Below are positions 8,340-8,552 of a stretch of DNA of 8,552 bases, piece by piece. Origin of the DNA: Pseudomonadota bacterium (GTDB lineage Bacteria; Pseudomonadota; Gammaproteobacteria; Burkholderiales; Burkholderiaceae_B); assembly GCA_023389535.1 (NCBI GenBank), contig JAEWEH010000025.1:1-8552 (forward strand). Reading direction: 5' to 3'. The notes under the pieces are model-generated. The model ran no database searches. It was given only the letters and a program-made list of their open reading frames with translations, and was not told the DNA's origin. Made by a program: the position numbers and the translations under genes. Position 1 is the first letter of the stretch. Each line of letters opens with the position of its first letter.

Positions 8340-8552
8340 ATGAACCTGCCACCAAACACGGACAGAGACCTTTGGGTCAGTTGGGACCAATATCACGGTC
8401 TGATCGAGCGGCTGGCTCTGGACGTCCACGAATCGGGTTGGCAATTCGACAAGATCGTGTGCCTGGCGCGGGGCGGCGTGCGAGTCGGCGACGTGCTGTC
8501 ACGCATCTATGATTTGCCGCTGGGAATTTTGGCCACCAGCAGCTATCGCGAA
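8340..8552 (+). CDS. Phosphoribosyltransferase (purine PRTase-like), N-terminal part, truncated by the window end
   Basis: The first 71 codons of an open frame that runs off the window. Residues 37-70 read FDKIVCLARGGVRVGDVLSRIYDLPLGILATSSYR. This is the usual N-terminal core of type I phosphoribosyltransferases: a beta strand, the ARGG loop that helps bind pyrophosphate, a helix, then a strand leading to the flexible hood. The preceding WVSWDQYHGLIERLALDVHESGWQFD resembles the start of xanthine/hypoxanthine-guanine phosphoribosyltransferase-like proteins. The PRPP-binding signature would lie beyond the window, so substrate cannot be assigned. The ATG at 8340 is preceded by GGA at 8331-8333 at a six-base spacing. 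The frame is separated from purA by a strong terminator, so it is probably its own transcription unit. Position beside purA fits a purine salvage role, but that is inference. Confidence 0.82.
   Translation, partial: MNLPPNTDRDLWVSWDQYHGLIERLALDVHESGWQFDKIVCLARGGVRVGDVLSRIYDLPLGILATSSYRE

Overview
The window is a compact run of conserved housekeeping genes, all on the + strand, from a high-GC betaproteobacterium. The order der - hisC - hfq - hflX - hflK - hflC - hisZ - purA - phosphoribosyltransferase gene, the short 78-residue Hfq and the protein sequences point to Burkholderiales. hisC between der and hfq resembles the arrangement I recall from Alcaligenaceae (the Bordetella/Achromobacter/Pusillimonas side). 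The family assignment is inference from memory; no search was run.

Layout. 1-576 is the 3' end of der, a ribosome-assembly GTPase gene cut by the window edge. hisC (573-1655) overlaps it by the four bases GTGA. A 100-bp AT-rich leader precedes hfq (1756-1992). A stem-loop followed by a T-rich run separates hfq from hflX (2068-3165). hflX, hflK (3140-4471) and hflC (4481-5374) are tightly packed: hflK starts inside the 3' end of hflX, and hflC follows nine bases after hflK. A 268-bp gap (5375-5642) holds inverted repeats, a good sigma70-like promoter and, just after it, a strong intrinsic terminator hairpin, all ahead of hisZ (5643-6806). A 91-bp gap with two overlapping hairpin options leads to purA (6898-8193), which ends at a textbook terminator (8236-8265). 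The window closes in the first 71 codons of a phosphoribosyltransferase gene (from 8340).

How the genes fit together. Hfq, HflX, HflK and HflC are the classic hfl neighbourhood: an RNA chaperone, a ribosome-rescue GTPase, and two membrane SPFH proteins that in E. coli form the cage around the FtsH protease. HisC and HisZ are histidine-biosynthesis proteins encoded outside a main his cluster. HisZ implies a short-form HisG encoded elsewhere. PurA and the end-of-window phosphoribosyltransferase suggest a purine-related end to the region.

I see no mobile element, CRISPR array, defence system, toxin-antitoxin pair, tRNA or rRNA, and no convincing previously undescribed system. The points worth a second look are regulatory: the promoter-terminator pair ahead of hisZ, the alternative hairpins ahead of purA, the AU-rich leader of hfq, and a lipobox-like sequence at the N terminus of HflC.
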